Source of the DNA: Pseudomonas sp. GR 6-02
GTDB lineage: Bacteria > Pseudomonadota > Gammaproteobacteria > Pseudomonadales > Pseudomonadaceae
Length of the DNA: 64,000 nt
Assembly: GCF_001655615.1 (NCBI RefSeq)
Contig: NZ_CP011567.1
Coordinates: 5,093,001 to 5,157,000 of the forward strand
Direction of reading: 5' to 3'
How positions within the stretch are numbered: position 1 is the stretch's first letter; every line of letters starts with the position of its first letter. The notes beneath the pieces are model-generated. The model worked only from the letters and a program-made list of their open reading frames with translations. It did no database searches and was not told the origin of the DNA. This document shows positions 1 through 8,353 of the stretch, piece by piece. The translations under genes were made by a program, and so were the position numbers.

Positions 1-2
1 AC

Positions 3-230
3 GAGCCATCGCTGGGCCTGGCACCGATCATCATCCAGCAGATCTTCGACATCATCGAACAACTGCGTAAGGACGGTGTGACGGTGTTCCTGGTGGAGCA
101 GAACGCCAACCAGGCCCTGAAAATCGCCGACCGTGCCTACGTGCTGGAAAACGGCCGGGTGGTGATGAGCGGGACCGGTGAAGCGCTGTTGACCGACCCG
201 AAAGTACGCGAAGCGTACCTCGGCGGTTAA
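3..230 (+). CDS. livF: Branched-chain amino acid ABC transporter ATPase, C-terminal part (LivF/BraG)
   Basis: Only the last 75 residues are in the window. The reading frame opens inside the Walker B region (EPSLGLAP) and continues through the H-loop (VFLVEQN) to a typical LivF tail ending in YLGG. LivF is one of two cytoplasmic ATPases that drive uptake of leucine, isoleucine and valine through the LivHM permease. The ending closely resembles BraG of P. aeruginosa as I remember it. A strong terminator follows directly, so this is probably the last gene of its operon. A urea transporter UrtE is a less likely alternative. Confidence 0.85.
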   Translation, partial: EPSLGLAPIIIQQIFDIIEQLRKDGVTVFLVEQNANQALKIADRAYVLENGRVVMSGTGEALLTDPKVREAYLGG

Positions 231-244
231 GCCTTTGCGGTAAA

Positions 245-272
245 CAAAAAACGGCCTTCGGGCCGTTTTTTT
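245..272 (+). terminator. Rho-independent terminator after livF
   Basis: A perfect GC-rich hairpin (ACGGCC, loop TTCG, GGCCGT) is followed by seven T and preceded by an A-run, so it could work in both directions. It starts 15 bases after the livF stop codon. Confidence 0.9.
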
Positions 273-384
273 GTGCCTGGCACAAACCTCACCGAAGGCC
301 GCTCCTACGGGGCTGTGTATCTTTAGCACAACCTGAATGATAAAGAAGAAGCCCTGTCGGAGGAGCCCCGCCTCATAAACGTCA

Positions 385-413
385 TTGATCTATAGAGTCA
401 TCTTGCATATATT
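385..413 (+). promoter_or_regulatory. Possible sigma-70 promoter of the toxin-antitoxin pair
   Basis: TTGATC at 385-390 and TATATT at 408-413 are separated by 17 bases, in an AT-rich stretch that ends 31 bases before the antitoxin start. TA operons are usually autorepressed, so antitoxin operators would be expected here, but I see no clear palindrome. Confidence 0.35.
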
Positions 414-444
414 TGTATCTACAGACAAACAAGAAGTGATCAAC

Positions 445-849
445 ATGACAGCAGCCTCCCAGGCACAAGGATTCACCAAAGACCAGTGCGTGACTGGTTT
501 GCGAGCAGCTGTAGGCATACTCGAAAAGTGGCAGGCATCGGGCGATCAGGCCTGTCGTATCCTGCGCATTTCCCGCAGTACGTACTCACGGGCAAAGCAG
601 CGCGATCCCGATTGGTCCGTAAACCTGGATTCAGACCAGATGCAGCGCATCAGTTTTATTCTCAACATCCATGCCGTTCTGCGTCTTGTCTTTGATAACC
701 CTGAGAACGTCTATGGTTTTCCGACGATGGCGAACGAAAACGAGTTCTTCAACGGGCGTACCCCGCTCGAAATCATGTCCCAGGGGGATATGATTTCCTT
801 GTACGAGACGTTTCGGCGGATCGACGTGCTGCGAGGCGCACAATGGTAA
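445..849 (+). CDS. MbcA/ParS/Xre-type antitoxin (DUF2384) of a RES toxin system
   Basis: The 134-residue protein has an N-terminal helix-turn-helix-like part (around LRISRSTYSRAK) and a C-terminal domain with the signature F-x-NGRTPLEIM, typical of the antitoxins paired with RES toxins. Such antitoxins bind the toxin, block its active site and repress the operon. I chose ATG 445 because known family members begin near this point; an upstream in-frame ATG at 385 would overlap the putative promoter. The gene overlaps the toxin start by seven bases, which indicates translational coupling. Confidence 0.85.
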   Translation: MTAASQAQGFTKDQCVTGLRAAVGILEKWQASGDQACRILRISRSTYSRAKQRDPDWSVNLDSDQMQRISFILNIHAVLRLVFDNPENVYGFPTMANENEFFNGRTPLEIMSQGDMISLYETFRRIDVLRGAQW

Positions 850-1535
850 TGGTGAGCCAGTTGCCAGTATTGGCCGGTGAGCAGTTGCAGGCCTACCGAT
901 TGATCAATTCAAAGTTTCCGCCCATTGCGTTGTTTGACGACGTGGCGGACGCGAACGAATTTGATGTTCTGTATCAGATACAGGCCCTCACAAATCCGAG
1001 GCTGCAAAATGAGGTAGGTCGGCTTGAGCTGATACCGCGTGCGGAAATTCCCTTTGGCATCCCTGGATGCTCTTATGCGACAGCCCCTTTCACCCACGTC
1101 AACCCAACTGGCTCGCGTTTCAGCGATGGCAGTTTCGGCGTGTTGTACTTGGCTGCCTCGATGGAAACTGCTCTGGCTGAGGTACAGCATCACCAAAATC
1201 AGTATTGGTCGAATGTCCAGAATCTCAATTACGAGAGGTTTGTTTTCCGGGGGTTATCCTGCACTTTCGTTGACGAAGCAATGAGGGATGCCGTATCCAT
1301 TCCGATGCACGATCCTATCTACGATCCCGTCGACTACACGCACTCACATCGCTTGGGTAAGGTAGTCAAGGATGCAGGGGGCCTTGGCCTGCGATACAAC
1401 TCCGTGCGTATGCATGGCAACTACTGCTGGGCGCTGATGACTCCCAGACCAGTCTCATCAGTCATTCAAACAGCCCACTACGAGATGATCTGGAACGGTC
1501 AGATCACTAGCGTTAATAAAATCAGCATTGCATGA
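843..1535 (+). CDS. RES-family NAD+-degrading toxin
   Basis: The 230-residue protein carries a RES domain, named for conserved Arg, Glu and Ser. Arg92 in the GSRFSDG motif, Tyr102 in LYLA and Glu108 or Glu113 in METALAEV match the usual active-site layout. Characterised RES toxins deplete cellular NAD+ by phosphorolysis or hydrolysis and stop growth. ATG 843 has a GAGG ribosome site six bases upstream; a second ATG at 849 overlaps the antitoxin stop as TAATG. The domain is full length with no visible damage. The pair sits between an ABC operon and the buf operon with no mobile element next to it. Confidence 0.87.
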   Translation: MVMVSQLPVLAGEQLQAYRLINSKFPPIALFDDVADANEFDVLYQIQALTNPRLQNEVGRLELIPRAEIPFGIPGCSYATAPFTHVNPTGSRFSDGSFGVLYLAASMETALAEVQHHQNQYWSNVQNLNYERFVFRGLSCTFVDEAMRDAVSIPMHDPIYDPVDYTHSHRLGKVVKDAGGLGLRYNSVRMHGNYCWALMTPRPVSSVIQTAHYEMIWNGQITSVNKISIA

Positions 1536-1546
1536 CTGTCTTATCG

Positions 1547-1608
1547 GCGCGATAGCACGAATCCGTTGTCAGTCAGCATCAATGCTAAATGTCATGACGC
1601 TATCGCGC
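1547..1608. repeat. Inverted repeat, likely REP-type doublet
   Basis: GCGCGATAGC at 1547-1556 is perfectly inverted at 1599-1608, with 42 bases between the arms. The right arm runs into CCCTCCCACAGGGG, which resembles the end of a Pseudomonas REP. It lies between the RES toxin and the buf operon and may also terminate transcription weakly. Confidence 0.55.
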
Positions 1609-1751
1609 GCCCTCCCACAGGGGATTGATGGTGTTTTGAGGATTTTTGAAAAAAATCTGCAGTCAGCTGTAACACCCCGCCCTGTCGTTTCTCTAGAGCG
1701 GTAAGCAAGCACAAACGCTTGCCATACCAAGCTCAATTTCGGAGAAACATC

Positions 1752-2057
1752 ATGACTGCTACCACCCGCACCCTGTCCGCCACCGCCCTGGTTCTGGCAC
1801 TTGGTTCTGCCCTGAGCATCGCCGCTGTCTCCACGGCCCATGCCGCTGACGCCAACATGGAAAAATGCTTCGGCGTGGCCATGAAAGGTCATAACGATTG
1901 CGCCGCTGGTGCTGGTACCACTTGCGCTGGCACCGCCAAAACCGACTACCAGGCCAACGCCTGGAAGCTTGTCCCCAAGGGCACCTGCGCCACCACAATG
2001 AGCAAGACCTCGCCAACCGGCTTCGGCCAGATGGAAGCCTACAAAGCCAAGTCGTAA
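1752..2057 (+). CDS. bufA1: Bufferin-1 type copper-binding peptide precursor (DUF2282)
   Basis: This 101-residue protein has a Sec signal peptide (residues 1-31, ending AHA) and a mature part with exactly four cysteines (39, 50, 58, 79) in the order EKC-FG, ND-C-AA, TT-C-AG, KGTC. That is the DUF2282 pattern. In Caulobacter such peptides, called bufferins, are post-translationally modified at cysteines by an MNIO enzyme and bind copper in the periplasm. ATG 1752 follows a GGAG site. The three following genes overlap each other, giving the usual peptide, enzyme, partner and DoxX order. No sigma factor gene lies next to it, although many relatives are under an ECF sigma factor. Confidence 0.85.
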   Translation: MTATTRTLSATALVLALGSALSIAAVSTAHAADANMEKCFGVAMKGHNDCAAGAGTTCAGTAKTDYQANAWKLVPKGTCATTMSKTSPTGFGQMEAYKAKS

Positions 2058-2083
2058 TCAGCCCCCCAGCCAGAGTGTCGACC

Positions 2084-2938
2084 ATGAACCATTCATTCTC
2101 CGGGCTCCCGCCCCGCTCCGGGCTGGGGCTCAAGACCGAGCACTTTCGTGAAGTGCTCGGTGCACAACCGGACATCGGTTTCTTCGAAGTCCACGCCGAA
2201 AACTACATGGTGGCCGGCGGCCCGTTTCATCATTTTCTGGGATTGATCCGCGAGCAGTATCCGCTGTCGCTGCACGGTGTTGGCCTGTCCATCGGTGCCG
2301 AAGGTCCGCTGGATGGTCAGCACCTGCAAAGGCTGGCCGCGCTGATCGAGCGCTATCAACCCCACTCCTTTTCCGAACACCTGGCCTGGTCCAGCCATGG
2401 CCCGGTGTTTCTCAATGACCTGCTGCCCCTGGCCTACGACGCGCCGACGCTGAACCGTGTCTGCGAGCACATCGATCAGGTACAGAACACCCTCAAACGC
2501 CCGATGCTGCTGGAAAACCCGGCGACATACCTGGCGTTCCAGAACTCGACAATCGATGAAGCCGACTTCATCAGTGAAGTCATTCGCCGCACCGGCTGCG
2601 GCCTGCTGCTGGACGTCAACAACGTTTACGTCTCCTGCATCAATCACCAAAGAGATCCGCGGGCCTACATCGACGCCCTGCCACTGCACGCTGTGGGAGA
2701 GATTCATCTGGCGGGGTTTGCCGAAGACACCGACAGCCTTGGTGACCGACTACTGATCGACGATCACGGTGCGCCCGTCGATAACGCGGTGTGGGCGCTG
2801 TACTCGCAGGTGCTGGAGCGGGTCGGCCCGATCGCCACGTTGATCGAACGCGACAACCGGTTACCGGCCTTCAGTGTGTTGCACGCCGAAGCCCGTCATG
2901 CCGATGAGTTGCTGCACCGCGCAGGGAGCCGGCCATGA
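2084..2938 (+). CDS. bufB: MNIO-family (DUF692) peptide-modifying enzyme
   Basis: The 284-residue protein is a DUF692 TIM-barrel enzyme (multinuclear non-haem iron oxidase). Visible metal-ligand motifs are [10 protein letters not shown] near 32, LHGVGLS near 60, SEHLAW near 100, LLENPATY near 145, [11 protein letters not shown] near 175 and EIHLAG near 205. MNIOs use two or three irons and O2 to modify cysteines of precursor peptides. ATG 2084 is 26 bases after the bufA1 stop. The stop overlaps the next start (ATGA). The linked DUF2282 peptide makes the substrate assignment likely. Confidence 0.88.
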   Translation: MNHSFSGLPPRSGLGLKTEHFREVLGAQPDIGFFEVHAENYMVAGGPFHHFLGLIREQYPLSLHGVGLSIGAEGPLDGQHLQRLAALIERYQPHSFSEHLAWSSHGPVFLNDLLPLAYDAPTLNRVCEHIDQVQNTLKRPMLLENPATYLAFQNSTIDEADFISEVIRRTGCGLLLDVNNVYVSCINHQRDPRAYIDALPLHAVGEIHLAGFAEDTDSLGDRLLIDDHGAPVDNAVWALYSQVLERVGPIATLIERDNRLPAFSVLHAEARHADELLHRAGSRP

Positions 2939-3696
2939 GCACTCAAGCCGCTTTTTCCGCCGCCCTGCTCGATCCGCAACGGCCCTGCCCCGAGGGCGTG
3001 TTCAGTGCCAACGGTACCGATCCGGCCAGCCGTTTCGCGGTGTATCGCAACAATGTGCAGAGCTCGCTGATCAACGCCTTGGCCGACAGCTATCCGGTGG
3101 TTATGCAGTTGGTCGGTGATGAGTTTTTCCGGGCGATGGCAGGGTTGTATGTGCAAAGTTGCCCACCGCAAAGCCCGCTCATCAACGACTACGGCAAGGA
3201 CTTCGCCGAGTTCATTGACAGTTTTGAACCGGCAGCCAGCGTGCCTTATCTGGCCGATGTGGCGCGGCTGGAGCGCTTGCGCGTTCAGGCCTATCACGCC
3301 GCTGATGCGCAGCCTTTGGGCCATGAGCAAATCGCCGCCGTGCTGTCGGACCCACAGGCACTGAGCGAGCTGACGCTTGGGCTTCATCCCTCCCTCAATC
3401 TGCTGACTTCAGCCTTCGCCGTGGTCGCAATCTGGGCGGCGCATCAACAGGACGCGACGCTGGCCGGGATCGACCTCGGCCACGGGCAAAACGCGCTGGT
3501 GCTGCGTAACGAACTGGAGGTTGAGGTCTTCGCCATCGACCACGGCGCCAGAATCTTCATTCAGAGCCTGCGACTCGGCCAGCCCCTGAGCCAAGCGCTG
3601 GAAAACGCGCCGGCCTTCGATCTCAGCCAAACCCTGGCGCTGCTGATCAGCCACAACGCCATCACTCATTTACACCACAACCAGGTATCGCTATGA
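2935..3696 (+). CDS. bufC: DUF2063 partner protein of the MNIO enzyme
   Basis: The 253-residue protein has the DUF2063 N-terminal domain: an early F-x-x-ALLDP segment, [24 protein letters not shown], and [17 protein letters not shown] near 105-120. In methanobactin and bufferin systems the partner of this type binds the precursor and delivers it to the MNIO enzyme. It overlaps bufB and the next gene by ATGA junctions, so all three are translationally coupled. Confidence 0.85.
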   Translation: MSTQAAFSAALLDPQRPCPEGVFSANGTDPASRFAVYRNNVQSSLINALADSYPVVMQLVGDEFFRAMAGLYVQSCPPQSPLINDYGKDFAEFIDSFEPAASVPYLADVARLERLRVQAYHAADAQPLGHEQIAAVLSDPQALSELTLGLHPSLNLLTSAFAVVAIWAAHQQDATLAGIDLGHGQNALVLRNELEVEVFAIDHGARIFIQSLRLGQPLSQALENAPAFDLSQTLALLISHNAITHLHHNQVSL

Positions 3697-4178
3697 ACAT
3701 TCAGCACAACCCCATCGCCCGCGCCATCGGGCTGCTGGAAAAAATCCCCCACAGCCTGATCGCCTTTATCGCGCGTTTTTCCATTGCCGCGGTGTTCTGG
3801 AAGTCCGGGCAAACCAAGGTGGAAGGCTTGGCCATCGACTTGATCGACGGCACCTTTGAACTCGGTGTGCCAAGGCTGGCGGACTCGACCATTCCGTTAT
3901 TCCAGAGCGAATATCACCTGCCGTTGCTCTCCCCGGAACTGGCGGCGCACCTGGCGGCCTTCGCCGAGCATTTCTTTCCGATTCTGATCCTGATCGGCTT
4001 CGCCACACGCTTTTCGGCCCTGGCGCTGCTGGGTATGACCCTGACCATTCAACTGTTCGTGTACCCCGATGCGTATCCGACCCACGGCACCTGGGCGGCG
4101 GTGTTGCTGTACTTGATGGCGACTGGACCTGGCAAGTTGTCGATCGATCACCTGATTGCCCGGCGTTACGCCCGCTGA
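3693..4178 (+). CDS. DoxX-family membrane protein of the buf operon
   Basis: The 161-residue protein shows four hydrophobic segments (about 18-38, 70-90, 92-115 and 125-145) and the DoxX signature RFSIAAVFWKSGQTK near the N-terminus. DoxX proteins are small quinone-linked or terminal-oxidase-like membrane proteins; their task in buf operons is not settled, and electron supply or copper handling is guessed. It is the last gene of the overlapping operon and converges on the LysR gene 41 bases downstream. Confidence 0.8.
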   Translation: MNIQHNPIARAIGLLEKIPHSLIAFIARFSIAAVFWKSGQTKVEGLAIDLIDGTFELGVPRLADSTIPLFQSEYHLPLLSPELAAHLAAFAEHFFPILILIGFATRFSALALLGMTLTIQLFVYPDAYPTHGTWAAVLLYLMATGPGKLSIDHLIARRYAR

Positions 4179-4219
4179 TACCAACCTCAGAACTCCCATA
4201 AAGGTTGTGTGGTGAGACG

Positions 4220-5134
4220 TTATCGTTGAAGCCGATCCAACGCCTCACCACTGCGCTTGAACCAACCGATCAAATAGTCCGCCAGCACTTGGGTACGCTT
4301 AGGCAACCCGCCCTGATACGGATGCACCAGATACATCGGCATGCTGCGGGTTTGATAATCACGCAGGAGCCAGCGTAAACGTCCATCAGCCAATTCCTCT
4401 TGCAACAGATACGACGGCAAACGCGCAATGCCCGCACCGGTCAGTGCAGCTTTCTTCAAGAGGTTGTAATGGTTGCTGGCGAACGGACCCGACACTCGCA
4501 CCCGCGTTAATTCGTGCTGTTGGTGATAGAGCCATTCTTCGCGACCGCTGTAATGGCTGTTGAGAAGACAACGGTGTTCGGCCAAGGCCTGTGGCGTCAG
4601 CGGCTCACCGAATCGCTCAAGATACGCGGGGCTGGCACAGGTCATTTCGTGCCAGGCCAGCAGCGGTCGGGCGACCAGGCGTTCGTCGTTGGCCACTTCC
4701 GAGCGGATCGCCAAGTCAAACCCGTCCCGGGACAAGTCGCGGTAGTTATTGTTGAGCTCCAGCTCGATCTGCACCTCGGGGTACTGCCGGGAAAATTCCA
4801 GCAGTGCGCCGTCAAAGAACGTTTCCCCCAACGAAACCGGCACCGTCATCCGCACAGGGCCGGCCATGTCGTCTTTCAGCCGTGCCAATGCCTGACGCGC
4901 ACGCTCCACCTGCACCACCAGCGCCTGGGCTTGCGGCAACAACGCCGCACCCGCTGCCGTCAGGCTCAAGCGACGTGTGGTGCGTTGCAGCAACACCACG
5001 CCAAAGCGCGTTTCCAGCAGGCTGATGCGCTTGGAGAGTTGCCCCTTGCTGCACCCCAGTTGCTGGGCGGCCAGGGTGAAACTGCCCGCCTCGATCAATA
5101 CCGCGAACGCCGCCAGATCGTCCATTTCACTCAT
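4220..5134 (-). CDS. LysR-family transcriptional regulator
   Basis: The 304-residue protein starts MSEMDDLAAF and has the winged helix-turn-helix at residues 5-63 (SFTLAAQQLGCSKGQLSKRI), followed by a substrate-binding domain with VPVSLGETFF near 95 and the LNSHYSGREEW segment near 190. It belongs to the CrgA/AphB-like branch. An in-frame extension upstream exists but runs through the divergent promoter, so I chose 5134. The gene is divergent from the SDR gene at 5241, with 106 bases between the starts, which suggests that it regulates that gene. The inducer cannot be read from the sequence. Confidence 0.85.
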   Translation of the reverse strand: MSEMDDLAAFAVLIEAGSFTLAAQQLGCSKGQLSKRISLLETRFGVVLLQRTTRRLSLTAAGAALLPQAQALVVQVERARQALARLKDDMAGPVRMTVPVSLGETFFDGALLEFSRQYPEVQIELELNNNYRDLSRDGFDLAIRSEVANDERLVARPLLAWHEMTCASPAYLERFGEPLTPQALAEHRCLLNSHYSGREEWLYHQQHELTRVRVSGPFASNHYNLLKKAALTGAGIARLPSYLLQEELADGRLRWLLRDYQTRSMPMYLVHPYQGGLPKRTQVLADYLIGWFKRSGEALDRLQR

Positions 5135-5240
5135 GGATTGTTTCCATTTGAAAACCAAAGGTTGCCCATTAGCACGCTTATTTATAAAAAAAACCACACT
5201 AGACTTAACTTTAAATCCAACCCACTTGAGGAACTGCACG

Positions 5241-5840
5241 ATGAAAATTCTGTTGATTGGCGCCTCCGGCACCGTCGGTTCGGCCATTGACCATGAACTG
5301 TCCCAGCGCCACAAAATCGTCCGTATCGGCCGTAAAAGCGGTGATTTCCAGGTCGACATCAGTGACAGCGCCTCGATCCGCAAACTGTTCGAACAGACCG
5401 GCAACTTCGATGCACTGATCTGCGCCGCCGGCAGTGTCAACTTCGTGCCGCTGGCCACCATGACCGCACAAGACTTCGAACTCGGCTTGCGGGACAAGCT
5501 GATGGGCCAGGTCAACCTGCTGCTGATCGGCCGGGAATTCGCCAATGACGGTGCGTCTTTCACCTTCACCACCGGCATCCTCAGCCACGATCCGATTCGT
5601 ACCGGCAGCTCCGCGGCCCTGGTCAACGGTGCCCTAGACGCCTTCGTCCGTGCGGCGGCGATCGAACTGCCACGCGGTCTGCGCATCAACTCGGTCAGCC
5701 CGAACGTGCTGGTCGAAGCCATGGGCAGCTATGCGCCGTACTTCCGTGGTTTCAAACCGGTTCCCGCGGCCGACGTGGCGCTGGCCTACGCCAAAAGCGT
5801 GGAAGGCCTGCAGACCGGCCAGACCTACCGCGTCGGCTAA
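5241..5840 (+). CDS. Short SDR-fold protein lacking the YxxxK motif
   Basis: The 199-residue protein has an N-terminal Rossmann motif GASGTVG at 7-13 and an AAG motif at 62-64, so NAD(P) binding is likely. At the place of the catalytic Tyr-x-x-x-Lys there is Ser124 and Val128 (GSSAALVNG). The length is below the usual 240-260. Similar short SDRs are common in pseudomonads as annotated short-chain dehydrogenases. It may act with other residues or as a non-catalytic nucleotide-binding protein. The start at 5241 has GAGGAA upstream. It is divergent from the LysR gene, its probable regulator. Confidence 0.8.
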   Translation: MKILLIGASGTVGSAIDHELSQRHKIVRIGRKSGDFQVDISDSASIRKLFEQTGNFDALICAAGSVNFVPLATMTAQDFELGLRDKLMGQVNLLLIGREFANDGASFTFTTGILSHDPIRTGSSAALVNGALDAFVRAAAIELPRGLRINSVSPNVLVEAMGSYAPYFRGFKPVPAADVALAYAKSVEGLQTGQTYRVG

Positions 5841-5933
5841 ACCAGACTCGCACACAGGAAAGCGAGAACATCGCAGGGTTGTGATGAACGGTCAGGCTGA
5901 GTAACGTGGCGACACTTGTCTGGAGACTCAAAG

Positions 5934-6599
5934 ATGCGTGTTGCCCGTTCCCTGGTACTTGTTGCCCTGCTTCCGTTGTTCGCCGCTTGCCAACTGCTCG
6001 ATGGCCCACGGCAAAGTGCTTCCCATGTGGGCCAGACCCGCATGCAGGGCCAATTGACGGCGGCCGACGGCAAGCTGCTGTTCCAGCCATGTAATGAGCA
6101 ACGCAGTTTCGTAGTCAATGACATCGGTGGCACCAGCATCCTGCAAGAGGCCGCGACCCTGGCCGATGATCAGGGCAAGCTGTTCGCCGATGTGCGCGGC
6201 CGGCTCGTTGCCAGTGGTGCTGACAGCCAACTCGACCTTACGCAGCTGTACCGCGTCGAGCGCTCGGGCACGGCGTGCGACGATCCCAATTTCAAGCAGC
6301 TGATCCTGCGCGCCGCCGGCCATGGCCCGGAGTGGAACGTCAAGGTCAGTGGCAAGGGCATGATCGTCGACCGCGCTGGTCAGCCGCCCCTGGCCTTGCC
6401 GTACGTTGAAGAACAACTGGGCGACGGCCGCTTCAACCTCAGTACCGAAGCCAATAATCAGCGCATCGAGCTCTGGGTCGCGCCGCGACGTTGCGTCGAC
6501 AGCAGCACCGGCAGCGTGCAGCACATGAGCGCCGAGTTGCGTATCGACGGCCAGGTGCAACGTGGCTGCGGGTATTTTGGCGGATCGCGTAACGACTGA
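5934..6599 (+). CDS. COG3650-type lipoprotein
   Basis: The 221-residue protein has a lipoprotein signal peptide with Cys19 (PLFAACQ). Its mature part contains paired segments around FQPCNEQRSFVV and ELWVAPRRCVDSSTG, which match the COG3650 family of pseudomonad lipoproteins of unknown function. Four further cysteines could form disulphides. ATG 5934 follows a GGAG site; an in-frame TTG at 5916 is less likely. Location should be the outer or inner membrane, facing the periplasm. It stands alone between the SDR and the FAD dehydrogenase. Confidence 0.75.
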   Translation: MRVARSLVLVALLPLFAACQLLDGPRQSASHVGQTRMQGQLTAADGKLLFQPCNEQRSFVVNDIGGTSILQEAATLADDQGKLFADVRGRLVASGADSQLDLTQLYRVERSGTACDDPNFKQLILRAAGHGPEWNVKVSGKGMIVDRAGQPPLALPYVEEQLGDGRFNLSTEANNQRIELWVAPRRCVDSSTGSVQHMSAELRIDGQVQRGCGYFGGSRND

Positions 6600-6694
6600 T
6601 CGTTTTAGCCTCACGGGAATCATCCTTTGAGGCTTATAATCGCGGGCTTCAAACGCCTTGGCGCAGTTGTGCGCCCCGCGAACCGGATCCCGCC

Positions 6695-8308
6695 ATGTTA
6701 CGAATCACCGAACTCAAGTTGCCGATCGACCATCCCGAAGAAGACCTGCGCCCTGCCATCGTGCAGCGCCTGGGCATCGCCAGTGATGACCTGCTCGACT
6801 TCACCTTGTTCAAGCGCAGCTACGATGCGCGCAAAAAGTCCTCCGAACTGTGTTTCATCTACACCATCGACCTCAACGTTCGCGATGAGGCGGCGGTGCT
6901 GCGCACGTTCGCCGATGACCGTAACGTCAACGTGGCGCCGGATGTCAGCTACAAAGTGGTCGGCCAGGCGCCGGCCGACCTGAGCCAGCGTCCGATCGTG
7001 GTCGGCTTCGGCCCGTGCGGGATCTTCGCCGGCCTGGTGCTGGCGCAGATGGGCTTCAAGCCGATCATCCTCGAACGCGGTACCGAAGTGCGCCAGCGCA
7101 CCAAAGACACCTGGGGCCTGTGGCGTAAAAGTGTGCTCAACCCCGAGTCCAACGTGCAATTCGGTGAAGGCGGCGCGGGGACATTCTCCGACGGCAAGCT
7201 CTACAGCCAGATCAAGGACCCGAAATTCCTCGGTCGCAAGGTTCTGCATGAGTTCGTCAAGGCCGGTGCGCCGGAAGAAATCCTCTACGTCAGCAAGCCG
7301 CACATCGGGACGTTCCGTCTGACCGGTGTGGTGGAAAACATGCGTGAGCAGATTCGCGCCCTGGGCGGCGAAGTGCGCTTCCAGCAGCGGGTTACCGATG
7401 TGCTGATCGACGACGGCCAACTGGTGGGCGTCGAACTCCATGGCGGCGAACAGATCCATTCGAAGCACGTGATTCTGGCCCTCGGCCACAGCGCCCGGGA
7501 CACCTTCCGCATGCTGCACGGCCGTGGTGTGTACATGGAAGCCAAGCCGTTCTCGGTGGGGTTCCGCATCGAACACCCGCAGTCGCTGATCGACCGCGCG
7601 CGCCTTGGCAAATACGCCGGCCACCCGAAACTCGGCGCTGCCGACTACAAACTGGTGCACCACGCCAAGAACGGTCGATCGGTCTACAGCTTCTGCATGT
7701 GCCCGGGCGGCACCGTAGTGGCGGCGACCTCCGAGCCGAACCGCGTGGTCACCAACGGCATGAGCCAATACTCGCGTAACGAGCGCAACGCCAACTCCGG
7801 GATCGTCGTCGGCATCACCCCGGAAGTCGATTATCCGGGCGGCCCACTGGCCGGCATCGAGTTGCAGGAACGCCTGGAATCCCACGCCTTTGTGCTGGGC
7901 GGCAGCAACTACGAAGCACCGGCGCAACTGGTCGGCGACTTCATTGCCGGCAAGCCATCCACCGAATTGGGCAGCGTCGAGCCGTCCTACAAACCGGGCG
8001 TTGCCTTGGGTGACTTGGCCCTGGCCCTGCCGGCGTTCGCCATCGAAGCGATTCGCGAAGCCCTGCCAGCGTTCGAGAAGCAGATTCGTGGCTACTCGCT
8101 GCACGACGCCGTGTTGACCGGGATCGAGACGCGCACCTCTTCGCCGCTGCGCATTACCCGTAACGAGTCGATGCAGAGCCTGAACGTGAAGGGTTTGTTC
8201 CCGGCGGGTGAAGGCGCGGGTTATGCGGGCGGGATTCTGTCGGCGGGTGTCGACGGGATTCGGATTGCTGAAGCGGTTGCCCGGGATATCCTTGGCCTAG
8301 AAGCCTGA
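6695..8308 (+). CDS. FAD-dependent dehydrogenase, COG2509 family
   Basis: The 537-residue protein has a short N-terminal domain of about 90 residues (MLRITELKLPI...) and then a FAD-binding Rossmann motif GFGPCGIFAGL near 105-115, continued by ERGTEVRQR. A GEGGAGTFSDGKL segment near 157 and C-terminal FPAGEGAGYAGGILSAGVDG near 506-525 are typical of the COG2509 group. The substrate is unknown. It is monocistronic, with a perfect palindrome eight bases after the stop codon. Confidence 0.85.
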   Translation: MLRITELKLPIDHPEEDLRPAIVQRLGIASDDLLDFTLFKRSYDARKKSSELCFIYTIDLNVRDEAAVLRTFADDRNVNVAPDVSYKVVGQAPADLSQRPIVVGFGPCGIFAGLVLAQMGFKPIILERGTEVRQRTKDTWGLWRKSVLNPESNVQFGEGGAGTFSDGKLYSQIKDPKFLGRKVLHEFVKAGAPEEILYVSKPHIGTFRLTGVVENMREQIRALGGEVRFQQRVTDVLIDDGQLVGVELHGGEQIHSKHVILALGHSARDTFRMLHGRGVYMEAKPFSVGFRIEHPQSLIDRARLGKYAGHPKLGAADYKLVHHAKNGRSVYSFCMCPGGTVVAATSEPNRVVTNGMSQYSRNERNANSGIVVGITPEVDYPGGPLAGIELQERLESHAFVLGGSNYEAPAQLVGDFIAGKPSTELGSVEPSYKPGVALGDLALALPAFAIEAIREALPAFEKQIRGYSLHDAVLTGIETRTSSPLRITRNESMQSLNVKGLFPAGEGAGYAGGILSAGVDGIRIAEAVARDILGLEA

Positions 8309-8315
8309 CCCAGAT

Positions 8316-8346
8316 GATCGTTCCCACGCAGAGCGTGGGAACGATC
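8316..8346. repeat. REP-type perfect palindrome, possible terminator
   Basis: A 14-base arm (GATCGTTCCCACGC) is perfectly inverted around the three-base loop AGA. This is a known pseudomonad REP family hairpin. It lies between two convergent genes and can act as a bidirectional transcription stop, although no T-run follows. Confidence 0.85.
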
Positions 8347-8353
8347 AAATATC

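Noticed and set aside
1668..1690. ECF-type promoter before the bufferin gene (TGTAAC and TGTCGTTT)
   Set aside because: The spacing between the GTAAC and the CGT element is about 12 bases, not the 16-17 expected, so I do not call it.
5135..5722. N-terminal extension of the LysR gene up to 5722
   Set aside because: It would run across the divergent promoter and through the SDR gene; the helix-turn-helix begins right after residue 5 from the start at 5134.
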